Notes under the pieces: model-generated
Database searches by the model: none
Seen by the model: the letters and a program-made list of their open reading frames with translations, nothing else
Told to the model about the DNA's origin: nothing
NCBI RefSeq assembly: GCF_900636825.1
Contig: NZ_LR134318.1
Coordinates: forward strand, 2,885,501-2,949,500
Direction: 5' to 3'
Origin: Pseudomonas fluorescens
Lineage (GTDB): Bacteria; Pseudomonadota; Gammaproteobacteria; Pseudomonadales; Pseudomonadaceae
Length of the DNA: 64,000 nucleotides
Part shown: positions 47,136-55,387 of the stretch, piece by piece
Layout of the letters: every line of letters starts with the position of its first letter
Position numbering within the stretch: the first letter of the stretch is position 1
Translations under genes and position numbers: made by a program

Positions 47136-47270
47136 TCAAGATATTCCGCGCAGTAGGTCCGCGAGCAATATCAGCGTGCCGACTGCAAAGATCGCGCTGC
47201 CGACGAAGAAAGAAGAGCGCTGAGTGATGATCGGCCAGGATGACAAACTCAAGTTTCGTTCAGATCTCAT
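47136..47270 (-). CDS. 44-residue single-span membrane protein
   Basis: Short gene: ATG 47270 with AGGGG seven bases upstream, 44 codons, TGA. A polar start (MRSERNLSLSSWPIITQR) is followed by one membrane helix (FFVGSAIFAVGTLILLADLL). Fifteen bases after the 92-residue gene and on the same strand as the manganese catalase, suggesting one stress operon. Small membrane proteins of this form often accompany stress enzymes; function unknown. Confidence 0.5.
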   Translation of the reverse strand: MRSERNLSLSSWPIITQRSSFFVGSAIFAVGTLILLADLLRGIS

Positions 47271-47285
47271 GGCGAGCCCCTTTTG

Positions 47286-47564
47286 TTAGCGTGGAGAAAG
47301 GCTGTTCTGCGCGGTGGAAGCTCGTTCAGCCACTGCCGTCATTCGCGGCAAGGCGTCATCGCTGTCAAATTGCGAATCCCACGTGCCATCTTCATCAGCC
47401 AGGTTGTTCGGAATCAATCTGCCCATCCCGAATACCTTCACCGCCATGTGCACTTTGAACCCTCGACAGGCTTGCTTGCAGTCGAGTTCGAAACCAGCCG
47501 AGGCGTGGTCCATGAGGTGTTGAAACGGATCGGAGGTCAGCGTAGATCGTTTGTTGTTCTTCAT
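47286..47564 (-). CDS. 92-residue protein of unknown function (catalase operon)
   Basis: ATG 47564 (MKNNKRSTLTSDPFQHLMDH) with AAGGTG six bases upstream. Two Cys lie at the middle (ELDCKQACRGF), and the C-terminal third is low-complexity and acidic (NNLADEDGTWDSQFDSDD). No family recognised. It lies 52 bases after the manganese catalase and 15 bases before the 44-residue gene; likely co-transcribed. Confidence 0.5.
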   Translation of the reverse strand: MKNNKRSTLTSDPFQHLMDHASAGFELDCKQACRGFKVHMAVKVFGMGRLIPNNLADEDGTWDSQFDSDDALPRMTAVAERASTAQNSLSPR

Positions 47565-47616
47565 GTTGTTCACCTTGTGCGGGGAGCGCCCCAGACGCAG
47601 GAGGCGCTGTAATGAT

Positions 47617-48498
47617 TCAGGCATCGTTACCTTGCACAAATCCTGACCCGAGGTCAGCGCCGGTAACGGGATCGCTGAGCGGATCAGAAGCGGTGCGAGA
47701 CTTCATGGCTCCCAATGTTTCAACGTCCTCGGCAGAAAGGCCAACGGATGCGAGGCCGTCGCCACCGTCAACTGCCGGCCCGGGCTCCTCTACATATTCC
47801 CAAGCGTCACCCTCGTTCCAAGGACCGCGAACGTTTGGCTCGCCCGACATGTTGAAATATTTATGGGTGAATTCAGGCATCCCCGGCAGCTTGCCCTGCG
47901 GAAAGTGGGGCTGGATCGAATGAAGAGCTTTTTCGAACGACTGTTGATGCGCGATCTCGCGTGTCATCAAAAAGCCCAATGCTTCCTTTACGCCGGGATC
48001 GTCGGTGACATTGATCAGCCGTTCGTAAAGAATCTTCGCGCGCGATTCGGCCGCGATGTTCGAACGCAAATCGGCAGTGGGCTCGGTAATCGAATCAACG
48101 TAAGCCGCCGTCCACGGCACACCGGCTGAATTGACCAGAGGCGCGCCGGCGCCGTAGAGGAGGGAGGTGATGTGCGAATCATTGCCGGCGCCGTTAAGGG
48201 CTCGGTACAGCTCGCCTTCTTCTTGCACGCCCTCGGCAATCTGACCCTTCGCGCCTCGGTTCAGCATGACGATGATGGATCCGACGACTTCCAAGTGGCT
48301 CAATTCTTCGGTGGCGATGTCCAGCAGGAGGTCTTTGCGACCTGGATCTTCTTCAGCCAAGGCTTGGGTGAAGTAACGCGCGGCCGCGGCCAGTTCGCCA
48401 TTGCCACCGCCGAACTGCTCGAGCAGTAAATTCGCCAGGCCCGGATTCGGCTCGGCGACGCGAACGGTGTACTGAAGTCGCTTGTTATGAATGAACAT
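47617..48498 (-). CDS. manganese (non-heme) catalase
   Basis: 293 residues. The di-manganese ligands are visible: Glu35 (NGELAAAARYF), Glu65 and His68 (TEELSHLE), Glu151 (AAESRAKILYE) and His184 (REIAHQQSFEKAL). It breaks down hydrogen peroxide. In Pseudomonas the gene is often found with other starvation or spore-like stress functions. The C-terminal 60 residues (PGPAVDGGDGLASVGLS) are an extension found in this subfamily. Probably heads a small operon with the two genes downstream. Confidence 0.92.
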   Translation of the reverse strand: MFIHNKRLQYTVRVAEPNPGLANLLLEQFGGGNGELAAAARYFTQALAEEDPGRKDLLLDIATEELSHLEVVGSIIVMLNRGAKGQIAEGVQEEGELYRALNGAGNDSHITSLLYGAGAPLVNSAGVPWTAAYVDSITEPTADLRSNIAAESRAKILYERLINVTDDPGVKEALGFLMTREIAHQQSFEKALHSIQPHFPQGKLPGMPEFTHKYFNMSGEPNVRGPWNEGDAWEYVEEPGPAVDGGDGLASVGLSAEDVETLGAMKSRTASDPLSDPVTGADLGSGFVQGNDA

Positions 48499-48717
48499 TC
48501 CAACCCCCTCAAATCAGGCTGTTGCGCGTTAACCATGCGGTTGTCAGCGTTTGCATGAATTGTGAGAGGTTAAAAGGCGAGAAATTTCGTTTATTACGGA
48601 ATGCTCTGGACGAGCGGCTGAGTCTTGTAAGTTCAGTGAAAACGACGGTTGGCGGGTTGGTATTCAGGCCAAGCTGACATTCGGCATCAATTCATCTTGG
48701 TAATGCGTTCGAACGTT

Positions 48718-48774
48718 GGCGTCGGGGAAGTCATCGTCTGGGATCGTGGTATCTGGACGCCTACCGGCGACCCG
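48718..48774 (+). pseudogene. ligD: fragment of DNA ligase D, phosphoesterase domain
   Basis: Frame 48649-48852 contains GVGEVIVWDRGIWTPTGDP, the end of the LigD 3'-phosphoesterase domain (family pattern QYGxGxVIVWDRGxWxPxGDP). Nothing LigD-like is left before or after it. About 19 residues are too few for a function, so this is a remnant. It runs in the same direction as the polymerase fragment at 55984. Confidence 0.62.
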
Positions 48775-48809
48775 ATTGAGAGCGTGCTGAGTGATCGAAC
48801 GATCATTGC

Positions 48810-48871
48810 GAAGCAGAGACTAAAGAGCAAAGCACGGCGCTTCGACAGTTGAATCTTGGCTGCGCAAGTGA
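48810..48871 (+). pseudogene. decayed tail of an MvaT/H-NS-family gene
   Basis: Reads KHGASTVESWLRK then stop, the C-terminus of MvaT-family silencers, after GAGACTAAAG (ETK of GEVxETKGGNHK) but with the intervening about 36 bases (GGNHKxLKEWKT) lost and the frame broken. The last 43 bases match the tail of the copy at 56204-56443 at 35 positions by direct count. A matching terminator follows both. Confidence 0.7.
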
Positions 48872-48886
48872 TTTGTTGATTGGGTG

Positions 48887-48912
48887 AAAAAGGGCCCCCA
48901 TAGGGCCTTTTT
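48887..48912. terminator. terminator after the first MvaT-like tail
   Basis: AAAAAGGGCCC and AGGGCCTTTTT pair around a short loop. Nearly the same structure ends the second MvaT-like copy (56461). It also lies just past the LysR stop (48920), so it may serve both strands. Confidence 0.8.
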
Positions 48913-48919
48913 GAAGTTC

Positions 48920-49798
48920 TTAGTTGGAGATTGCGGTTACCTGATCACTAATGAGCTGAGCCAGAATTCGCACAGGCTCCGTAAAACTCTGTCGAGACCT
49001 ATGTACCAGCCCGATATCCCGGTGAAAGGTGTGCTCTCCCAAATCGATCGCTCGCACAGCCGCGGGCCATTCCTGATGGGGTTTTGTCTGTGGCACCAGG
49101 GCTATGCCTACACCTTTTTCAACCAGTTTTATGATGGCCTCCAGTTCATCCAGTTCGCAAACTTCCTGCAAGGTGAAATGCATCTGCCGCAGGAAACGAT
49201 CGACCTGCCGGCCACCAAAGGATGATCGGTCATAGCGAATGAATGGCTGGCTGGACAGCAGTTCCGACCAGTCTTCTCCCTCTAGCTCACATGGCACGAT
49301 CAGTCGGTAGGGCTCTAGCGCCAACGTCGTCCAGCGCAGGTCACTTTGGAGGGAGAAAGGCGGGCGAATGATCACGGCCATGTCGATCTCGCCGGCGTCG
49401 ACGAGGTTCACCATCTCCATTGAAAGGCCTGGGATGACACGTGTGCGGCACTGCGGACACTGTTTGTGAAACTTTGCGAGCGCATCGGGTAAATAGGAGC
49501 GCTGCACGGACGCGATCGCACCGATGTTGACCAGCACGCTGGGAGGCTTGCCCAGCGTTGTAGAGCCCAGATTGTCATAAAGCCTCAGCAGCTCTTGCGC
49601 CTGCAGAAGTATCTGATGGCCCATTTTGTTGAGATGGGCCGAGCGTCCTTTCCTGTCGAAAATTTCGAACCCGAGCTCGGCCTCCAGGCGCTGGATTTGC
49701 GCGCTCACGGCGGCCTGAGTCAGGCCGATCTTGTTGCCGGCAGCGGCGAACGTGCCTTCACGCGCCACAGCAATGAGTGTCTTCAGTTCTTTGATCAT
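48920..49798 (-). CDS. LysR-family regulator
   Basis: 292 residues. N-terminal helix-turn-helix TLIAVAREGTFAAAGNKIGLTQAAVSAQIQRLE (pieces at about 7-39), then an effector domain with AGEIDMAVIIRPPF. The divergent VOC gene starts 155 bases away, and the symporter lies beyond it, so both are likely targets. The wing sequence ELGFEIFDRKGRSAHL is typical. Confidence 0.87.
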   Translation of the reverse strand: MIKELKTLIAVAREGTFAAAGNKIGLTQAAVSAQIQRLEAELGFEIFDRKGRSAHLNKMGHQILLQAQELLRLYDNLGSTTLGKPPSVLVNIGAIASVQRSYLPDALAKFHKQCPQCRTRVIPGLSMEMVNLVDAGEIDMAVIIRPPFSLQSDLRWTTLALEPYRLIVPCELEGEDWSELLSSQPFIRYDRSSFGGRQVDRFLRQMHFTLQEVCELDELEAIIKLVEKGVGIALVPQTKPHQEWPAAVRAIDLGEHTFHRDIGLVHRSRQSFTEPVRILAQLISDQVTAISN

Positions 49799-49952
49799 TC
49801 ACAAATATTAGTTGTGTTTCTAAGAAATATATATTGATTTTTATGTTTGGCTTCCCGTCCTACGATGTTTCCCATCCACGGCAACGGCTGAATCCAGAGA
49901 GCCAATGACGGTGGAAATGTTCGCCAACCAACAAAAAATATTTGGAGTTCTC

Positions 49953-50378
49953 ATGAGCCTCTCGCCATTCCACCTTGCTATCCCTGTTTACGACTTGGCT
50001 GCAGCTCGCACCTTTTACGGTAAGGTTTTCGGTCTTGAAGAAGGGCGCTCCAGCACGCAGTGGGTAGATTTCGATTTTTATGGTCACCAACTGGTGATTC
50101 ACGAACACCCAAAAACCGCTTCGCAGGAAAGCGTGCATAGCAACCCGGTTGACGGACATGATGTTCCAGTTCCGCACTTCGGCATCATTTTAGGTTGGGA
50201 ACAGTGGGAGGCACTGGCCGAACGTCTGAAGTCGTTTGGTACTGAGTTCGTAATTGAGCCGTACATCCGTTTTAAAGGCCAAGTGGGCGAGCAAGCCACC
50301 ATGTTTTTGTTTGATCCGTGCGGTAACGCTCTTGAGTTCAAGGCTTTCAAGGATATGAGCCAGCTCTTCGCCAAGTAA
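49953..50378 (+). CDS. VOC-superfamily (glyoxalase-like) protein
   Basis: 141 residues from ATG 49953 ([20 protein letters not shown]) with GGAG. Two beta-alpha-beta-beta-beta modules: [20 protein letters not shown] with the first metal His and [12 protein letters not shown] with the metal Glu. Such small VOC proteins are dioxygenases, lyases or resistance proteins. Divergent from the LysR gene; 113 bases before the symporter. Confidence 0.82.
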   Translation: MSLSPFHLAIPVYDLAAARTFYGKVFGLEEGRSSTQWVDFDFYGHQLVIHEHPKTASQESVHSNPVDGHDVPVPHFGIILGWEQWEALAERLKSFGTEFVIEPYIRFKGQVGEQATMFLFDPCGNALEFKAFKDMSQLFAK

Positions 50379-50491
50379 CAACAGCCATGGCACAACGGCG
50401 TTGTGCCATTTGATCTCAAATGAGCTGGAAGCTCATGACTCTAGCAACTGCGAATAGACGCAGACCTTTCATTCCAACAAGAAGGCTAGAC

Positions 50492-51748
50492 ATGAAACGT
50501 ATTCCCTTGGTGTGGCAAATCGTTGCCGGGCTGTTGCTTGGCGTGCTTGTCGGTTGGTATTTCAATACGCATCCGCTTTATCAGACATGGGTGAGTTCGG
50601 AGATCCTCAAACCGCTCGGAGATATCTTCATCAAGATGATGAAGATGGTGGTTGTACCGATTGTGTTCTGTTGCATGATTCTGGGCATCGCGGGCGGTGG
50701 CGATAACAAGTCGTTTGGTCGAATGGGGATCAAATCGCTTGGCTACTTTTTTGCGATAACGGCCTTGGCCATTGTTATAGGCTTGTGTTTAGCCAATGTT
50801 TTCGAACCGGGTACGGGCACCAATATTTCCGGTATTTCGCACGGTACTGCAGCGATCACTCTGGAGCCGTCCAAAGGCGCATTGGTCATCTTGCAAAACA
50901 TCGTCCCTGACAATGTGCTGGTTGCTATGTCAGAAGCGAAGTTGCTGTCCGTGTTGTTTTTCGCTGTGTTGTTAGGCATGGCATTGAACGCTCTGCCGAA
51001 GGACAAAAGCGCACCTTTCATCGCAGTAGTTCAGAGCCTTTCCGATGCAATGTTCAAGGTCGTCTCAATCGTCATGGCTTACGCACCGATTGGTGTGTTT
51101 GGAATGATCGGCGCGACCGTGGCGACGTTTGGTTTCGCCTCATTGTTGCCGTTGCTCAAGCTAATCGGGGTGGTTTATCTGGCGCTGATAGTTTTTGCGT
51201 TGGTGATACTCGGTGGCATTTGCTATCTGATTGGCGAAAACATTTTCAAGTTGATCAGGTACTTTCGCAATGAGCTCATTCTGGCGTTTTCGAGTGCCGC
51301 GTCAGCCGCCGTCATGCCGCAGTTGATGACTCGATTGGAGAATTACGGTGTACCGCGTCGGATCGTCAGTTTTGTGGTGCCGGTGGGTTATGCGTTCAAC
51401 CTGGATGGCGCATCGATTTTTCTCGGTGTGGCAACGATTTTCGTGGCGCAGCTCTATGGCATCGATCTGACGTTATCGCAGCAGATTCTGTTGGTGGTAA
51501 CGATGGTGCTGACTTCGAAGGGCGCGGCAGGTGTGCCGGGTTTTGCCATCATCATTTTGTCAGCGACATTGGCGTCTGCCGGATTACCACTGGAAGGCGT
51601 GGCGTTGATCGCAGGCATCTTCAGGATTATCGACAGTGGCACCACCACGCTGAACGTATTGGGCAATGCCATTGCACCGTTGGTTATCGCCAAGTGGGAG
51701 AAGGTCGCACTGAAACCTTCTCAGCCGCACACGGCAGCAAGCGTTTAG
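50492..51748 (+). CDS. dicarboxylate/amino-acid:cation symporter (DAACS), altered substrate site
   Basis: 418 residues from ATG 50492 (MKRIPLVWQIVAGLLLG). Eight helices and two hairpins: AFSSAASAAVMPQL (hairpin 1), SKGAAGVPGFAII (hairpin 2 start) and IDSGTTTLNVLGNAIAP (helix 8). Relative to GltPh/DctA, where helix 8 reads D-x-x-R-T-x-x-N-x-x-G-D, the carboxylate-binding Arg is Thr and the last Asp is Asn here. The ordinary dicarboxylate or acidic amino acid is therefore unlikely to be the substrate (inference). RBS AAGG. Likely under the LysR regulator. Confidence 0.85.
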   Translation: MKRIPLVWQIVAGLLLGVLVGWYFNTHPLYQTWVSSEILKPLGDIFIKMMKMVVVPIVFCCMILGIAGGGDNKSFGRMGIKSLGYFFAITALAIVIGLCLANVFEPGTGTNISGISHGTAAITLEPSKGALVILQNIVPDNVLVAMSEAKLLSVLFFAVLLGMALNALPKDKSAPFIAVVQSLSDAMFKVVSIVMAYAPIGVFGMIGATVATFGFASLLPLLKLIGVVYLALIVFALVILGGICYLIGENIFKLIRYFRNELILAFSSAASAAVMPQLMTRLENYGVPRRIVSFVVPVGYAFNLDGASIFLGVATIFVAQLYGIDLTLSQQILLVVTMVLTSKGAAGVPGFAIIILSATLASAGLPLEGVALIAGIFRIIDSGTTTLNVLGNAIAPLVIAKWEKVALKPSQPHTAASV

Positions 51749-51776
51749 TAGCGTTCGTCAGATACTGAAGATGGTT

Positions 51777-51793
51777 ACTAGACGACCGGTCTA
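51777..51793. promoter_or_regulatory. TetR operator, copy 1 (before the tetR gene)
   Basis: ACTAGACGACCGGTCTA, with inverted halves TAGAC and GTCTA around GACCG. The identical 17 bases recur at 52422-52438, before the old-yellow-enzyme gene. The pattern resembles the TAGACC-GGTCTA box of NemR-type repressors. Two exact copies at the two promoters of the unit argue strongly for the operator. Confidence 0.85.
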
Positions 51794-51816
51794 GTTTTGA
51801 CTAGGCTGTGCGCACT

Positions 51817-52398
51817 ATGAAAAAACCTAATCAAGACATGCGACAACACATCATCGATGTAGCGAAGTCATTGATGACCCACAAGGGCTACACCGCAGTC
51901 GGTCTTATGGAAGTGCTGAAGGCGGCGGGTGTACCCAAAGGGTCGTTTTATCACTACTTCACCTCCAAAGAGGAATTCGGCCAGGCACTATTGGACGAAT
52001 ACTTTCAGGGGTATATCGGGCGGGTAGACGTTGTCATGGCGGCGCAAGGGACGGGCGCCGAGCGGCTCCTTGGCTATTTGCGCTATTGGGCGAAGACGCA
52101 GGCGTTCGATCATCCCGATGAGAAATGCCTCGTGGTGAAACTCGGCGCCGAAGTGTGTGACCTGTCGGAGGACATGCGCGGCGTATTGGAGGAGGGCACC
52201 ACGCTGATCATCGAGAGAATCACGCGGTGTGTTCAGCAAGGAATGGCTGATGGCTCCATTACTTCGACTCAGGACGCAGAAACACTGGCTGAATCGCTGT
52301 ATCAATTATGGTTAGGAGCATCACTTTTGGTGAAGGTTCGCAATACGACGGCTGCCTTTGATACGGCCCTGATCACAAGTAAGCGCCTGCTGGCATAG
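51817..52398 (+). CDS. TetR-family regulator, NemR-like
   Basis: 193 residues from ATG 51817 (MKKPNQDMRQHIIDVAKSL); GTG 51808 is an alternative. DNA-binding motif GYTAVGLMEVLKAAGVPKGSFYHYFTSKEEFG (in pieces, about 26-57). Two Cys lie in the ligand domain (EKCLVVKLGAEVCDLSED), as in electrophile-sensing NemR. The promoter has the operator at 51777 and the enzyme gene downstream has an identical copy, so it likely represses both until an electrophile modifies it. Confidence 0.87.
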   Translation: MKKPNQDMRQHIIDVAKSLMTHKGYTAVGLMEVLKAAGVPKGSFYHYFTSKEEFGQALLDEYFQGYIGRVDVVMAAQGTGAERLLGYLRYWAKTQAFDHPDEKCLVVKLGAEVCDLSEDMRGVLEEGTTLIIERITRCVQQGMADGSITSTQDAETLAESLYQLWLGASLLVKVRNTTAAFDTALITSKRLLA

Positions 52399-52421
52399 GG
52401 GCGGTTTTTTTTAAGCTTTTA

Positions 52422-52438
52422 ACTAGACGACCGGTCTA
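52422..52438. promoter_or_regulatory. TetR operator, copy 2 (before the old-yellow-enzyme gene)
   Basis: Same 17 bases as at 51777, only 16 bases before the ATG at 52455. Repressor bound here would cover the start region of the OYE operon. Confidence 0.85.
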
Positions 52439-52454
52439 TTCATTTGGAGTTTTT

Positions 52455-53561
52455 ATGACTGATATTGCCGCAGACACCGACCTGTTTTCCCCCATGACGA
52501 TGGGGGCGATGCAACTGGCTAACCGAATTGTCATGGCGCCAGTGACTCGCAGTCGAATGGCTGACGACGGCGTGCCGAACGAAATGCATGCCACTTATTA
52601 CGCCCAGCGGGCCAGCGCGGGCCTGATCATCGCCGAGGCCACGAACATTTCTGCTCAAGGGCGTGGCTATGCCATGACGCCCGGTATCTGGTCGGAGGAG
52701 CAGGTGGCAGGCTGGAGAAAAGTCACTGACGCAGTGCATGCGGCCGGCGGGAAAATCGTTAGCCAGTTATGGCACGTAGGTCGCTTCTCCAGCGTTGAGT
52801 TGCAGCCAAACGGCGAAGCGCCGGTCGCGCCCTCAGCAATCAAGGCCGAAGGTACGACCTATACCAACAATGGCATGGTCGAAGTGTCCATGCCTCGGGC
52901 GCTTGAGACTTCAGAGATCCCGGGGATTATCGAGCAGTACAGGCATGCGGCAGAAAATGCAAAACGCGCCGGTTTTGATGGCGTTGAAGTCCATTCAGCC
53001 AACAGTTATCTCCTCGACCAATTCCTGCGTGATTCCACCAACCAGCGTACTGACCAGTACGGCGGCTCTATCGAAAATCGGACACGACTGACACTTGAAG
53101 TCACCGAAGCCGTGGTCGCAATTTGGGGCAATGACCGGGTCGGCATCCGCCTTTCACCAGTAACTCCTGATGCAGGTAACACGCCTCCAGACAGCAACGT
53201 CATGGCGACCTACGGTCACCTCATTCAGCAGTTGAACAGATTCAACTTGGCCTATCTGCATTTCGTCGAAGGCGCGACAGCCACCTCTCGTACCGTTCCT
53301 GAAGGGGTGGATCTGGACGCGCTGAGTGCGCAGTTCGAAGGGCCGTACATTGGCAACAACAACTATGACCTGGAAATGGCGCGGGAGCGCAGGGCGCAAG
53401 GGCGGATTGATGCCGTGGCGTTTGGTCGATTGTTCATTGCCAACCCCGATTTAGTAGATCGCCTGCGTCGGGGTCTCGAGCTGACCATAGCTCCGCGCGA
53501 GAGTTATTACGGCGGAGGCGCCAAGGGCTACATCGATTGGCCAACGGCCAACTCCAATTAA
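52455..53561 (+). CDS. nemA: old yellow enzyme, NemA-like (N-ethylmaleimide/ene reductase)
   Basis: 368 residues, FMN-dependent TIM barrel. Substrate His180 and Asn183 (VEVHSANSYLLDQFLRD) and FMN-binding RIVMAPVTRSR, QLWHVGR and AFGRLFIANPDLVDRL are present. The usual HGAN is HSAN here but the key residues hold. Reduces activated C=C of maleimides, quinones and nitro compounds with NADPH. RBS GGAG; the operator at 52422 sits just ahead. Followed by SDR, two NTF2-like and one SRPBCC genes, likely co-transcribed. Confidence 0.92.
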   Translation: MTDIAADTDLFSPMTMGAMQLANRIVMAPVTRSRMADDGVPNEMHATYYAQRASAGLIIAEATNISAQGRGYAMTPGIWSEEQVAGWRKVTDAVHAAGGKIVSQLWHVGRFSSVELQPNGEAPVAPSAIKAEGTTYTNNGMVEVSMPRALETSEIPGIIEQYRHAAENAKRAGFDGVEVHSANSYLLDQFLRDSTNQRTDQYGGSIENRTRLTLEVTEAVVAIWGNDRVGIRLSPVTPDAGNTPPDSNVMATYGHLIQQLNRFNLAYLHFVEGATATSRTVPEGVDLDALSAQFEGPYIGNNNYDLEMARERRAQGRIDAVAFGRLFIANPDLVDRLRRGLELTIAPRESYYGGGAKGYIDWPTANSN

Positions 53562-53642
53562 TTGGAGATTCCCTTTGCGTCAGTTCGGCGCGGGGAGGCT
53601 TCGTCGCGAAAAAAAAATTCGCCGCACAAGAGGTACTCAAAT

Positions 53643-54386
53643 ATGCATTATCTGCAAAACAAGGTTGCCATCGTCACTGGCGCGTCTTCCGGCATTGGTG
53701 CTGCCACCACTCGGGCGTTGGCCGCGCATGGCGCTCGCGTCGTGGCAGCAGCACTCGATCAGACTGGATTGGAAGCGTTTGTTGCCGAGCTGCGTGAGGC
53801 CGGGAGCGACGTGGTCGCTTTCACCACAGACGTTACCCATCTGGATCAAACCAAAGCGCTCGCGAAGTTTGCACAAGACACCTATGGCGCAGTGGACATT
53901 CTGGTCAACAACGCCGGCCTGATGCTCTTTTCCAACTGGGTCGATCTGGCCGTGCAGGATTGGGAAAAGATGATTGATGTGAACATCAAGGGCTACCTCA
54001 ACACTATCGCTGCTGTATTGCCGTTCATGCTCGAACAGAAAACCGGGCAGATTCTCAACATGGACTCCGTTGCAGGTCACCAGGTCGGCCCGGCGGCGGG
54101 TGTTTACAGCGCAACCAAGTTTTTCGTCCAGGCCATGACCGAATCCATGCGAAAGGAGTTGGGCGTGCAGCATGGCATCCGCGTCAACACCGTCAGCCCA
54201 GGCGTGATCAACACCGGCTGGGCGGACAAGATCAGTGATCCTGAAGGGCGTAAGGCTGCCCAAGAGCTGAACCGGATTGCCATTGCGCCGGACGATATTG
54301 CCCGCGCAGTGATCTACGCGCTTAACCAACCGGAAAATGTCACCGTCAACGATTTGATCATCTCGCCGACTCGCCAGGATTGGTAA
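53643..54386 (+). CDS. short-chain dehydrogenase/reductase (classical)
   Basis: 247 residues from ATG 53643 (MHYLQNKVAIVTGASSGIGA) after GAGG. Cofactor motif TGASSGIG, NNAGLM, catalytic Ser in MDSVAGH and YSATK (Tyr-x-x-x-Lys). Close to clavaldehyde/serine-type SDRs (IISPTRQDW end). Probably acts on the product or a relative of the OYE reaction. 81 bases after the OYE gene. Confidence 0.87.
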   Translation: MHYLQNKVAIVTGASSGIGAATTRALAAHGARVVAAALDQTGLEAFVAELREAGSDVVAFTTDVTHLDQTKALAKFAQDTYGAVDILVNNAGLMLFSNWVDLAVQDWEKMIDVNIKGYLNTIAAVLPFMLEQKTGQILNMDSVAGHQVGPAAGVYSATKFFVQAMTESMRKELGVQHGIRVNTVSPGVINTGWADKISDPEGRKAAQELNRIAIAPDDIARAVIYALNQPENVTVNDLIISPTRQDW

Positions 54387-54455
54387 TTGTCGTTTGAGTT
54401 TTCCGTGCCCGAGTGACCAAAAGGGGCACCGGCAACATGCAACCAGGAGTACACC

Positions 54456-54836
54456 ATGAGCAATCCAACTTACGTCCAGGAATACAACGCGATCGTTGCT
54501 GTTCTGAGTCAGTACAACGAAGGTGGTGCCAAGGCTGACAGCACTTTGATGAAGCCGGCGTTCAACGAGCAAGCAACCATGTTTGGCGTCGACGGCGACA
54601 AGCTCGTCGGCGGCGCGATCCAGAATCTTTACGACGTGATCGACAACTCTTTCCGCCCATCTCCCGAAGCCAAAGCCGCGATCGTTCGCATCGACATCGT
54701 AGGCACTGCCGCCAGTGCGCGCGTTGATACTGACAATGTTTCGGGGTATCGATTCACCGACTTCTTCAACCTGCTGAAGGTAGAAGGCAAGTGGACGATC
54801 GTCAGCAAGATTTACCACACCCATCCGACCGCTTGA
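54456..54836 (+). CDS. NTF2-like (lumazine-binding/SnoaL) protein, copy 1
   Basis: 126 residues, cone-shaped NTF2-like fold of the Lumazine_bd_2 kind: YNAIVAVLSQYNEGGAKAD at the start, GGAIQNLYDVID in the middle and FFNLLKVEGKWTIVSKIYH at the end. No catalytic set is obvious. Pairs with the paralogue at 54894. RBS AGGAG. Confidence 0.78.
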   Translation: MSNPTYVQEYNAIVAVLSQYNEGGAKADSTLMKPAFNEQATMFGVDGDKLVGGAIQNLYDVIDNSFRPSPEAKAAIVRIDIVGTAASARVDTDNVSGYRFTDFFNLLKVEGKWTIVSKIYHTHPTA

Positions 54837-54893
54837 GCATTTGAGCGCTTCTGGCGACGTGTGGTTTACGTCGCCCAATGAAAGGAGAGAACC

Positions 54894-55280
54894 ATGTCAA
54901 AGAACATCAAGGCAGTACCAACCTCCGAGTACAACGCTGTCATCGCTACTGCCAATCAATATGTTGAAGGTCTGCGTTTGGGCAGTGCAGAAGGCGTTGC
55001 TCAAGCTTTCCATAAAGACGCCGTGATGTACGGTTTCACCAATGGTGAACTGCGTGGCGGCTCGATCAAGAATCTGTTTGATTTCGTTCAGAAGAATGGC
55101 AGCGCCCCAGAAATTACGACTCGCCTCGACATTCTGGCGATTACACCCACGACAGCCGTTGTGCGTGTCGATATGGAAAAGGATGCGATCGGTGCCGACT
55201 ACAACGACTACCTGACCCTGATGAAAATCGACGGCACCTGGAAGGTCATCGCCAAGGTTTATCACCAGTTCGAAGGTTGA
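54894..55280 (+). CDS. NTF2-like protein, copy 2
   Basis: 128 residues, paralogue of the preceding gene with the same layout: EYNAVIATANQYVEGLRLG, GGSIKNLFDFVQ and YLTLMKIDGTWKVIAKVYH. Two tandem copies with moderate similarity suggest either a heterodimer or substrate specialisation. RBS AAAGGAGAG, well placed. Confidence 0.78.
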   Translation: MSKNIKAVPTSEYNAVIATANQYVEGLRLGSAEGVAQAFHKDAVMYGFTNGELRGGSIKNLFDFVQKNGSAPEITTRLDILAITPTTAVVRVDMEKDAIGADYNDYLTLMKIDGTWKVIAKVYHQFEG

Positions 55281-55387
55281 GCGCCCACCGATCCCGGTTG
55301 AATCAATGCCGGGATCGGAGCTCGTTCATCGTCAAATGGAGAAGCGATCATGAGCGCTTACAGCACATATCTGAAGGGAGATACACG

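Noticed and set aside
48884..49225. 113-codon plus-strand frame opposite the LysR gene
   Set aside because: Starts within a terminator stem and runs antisense to a clear regulator.
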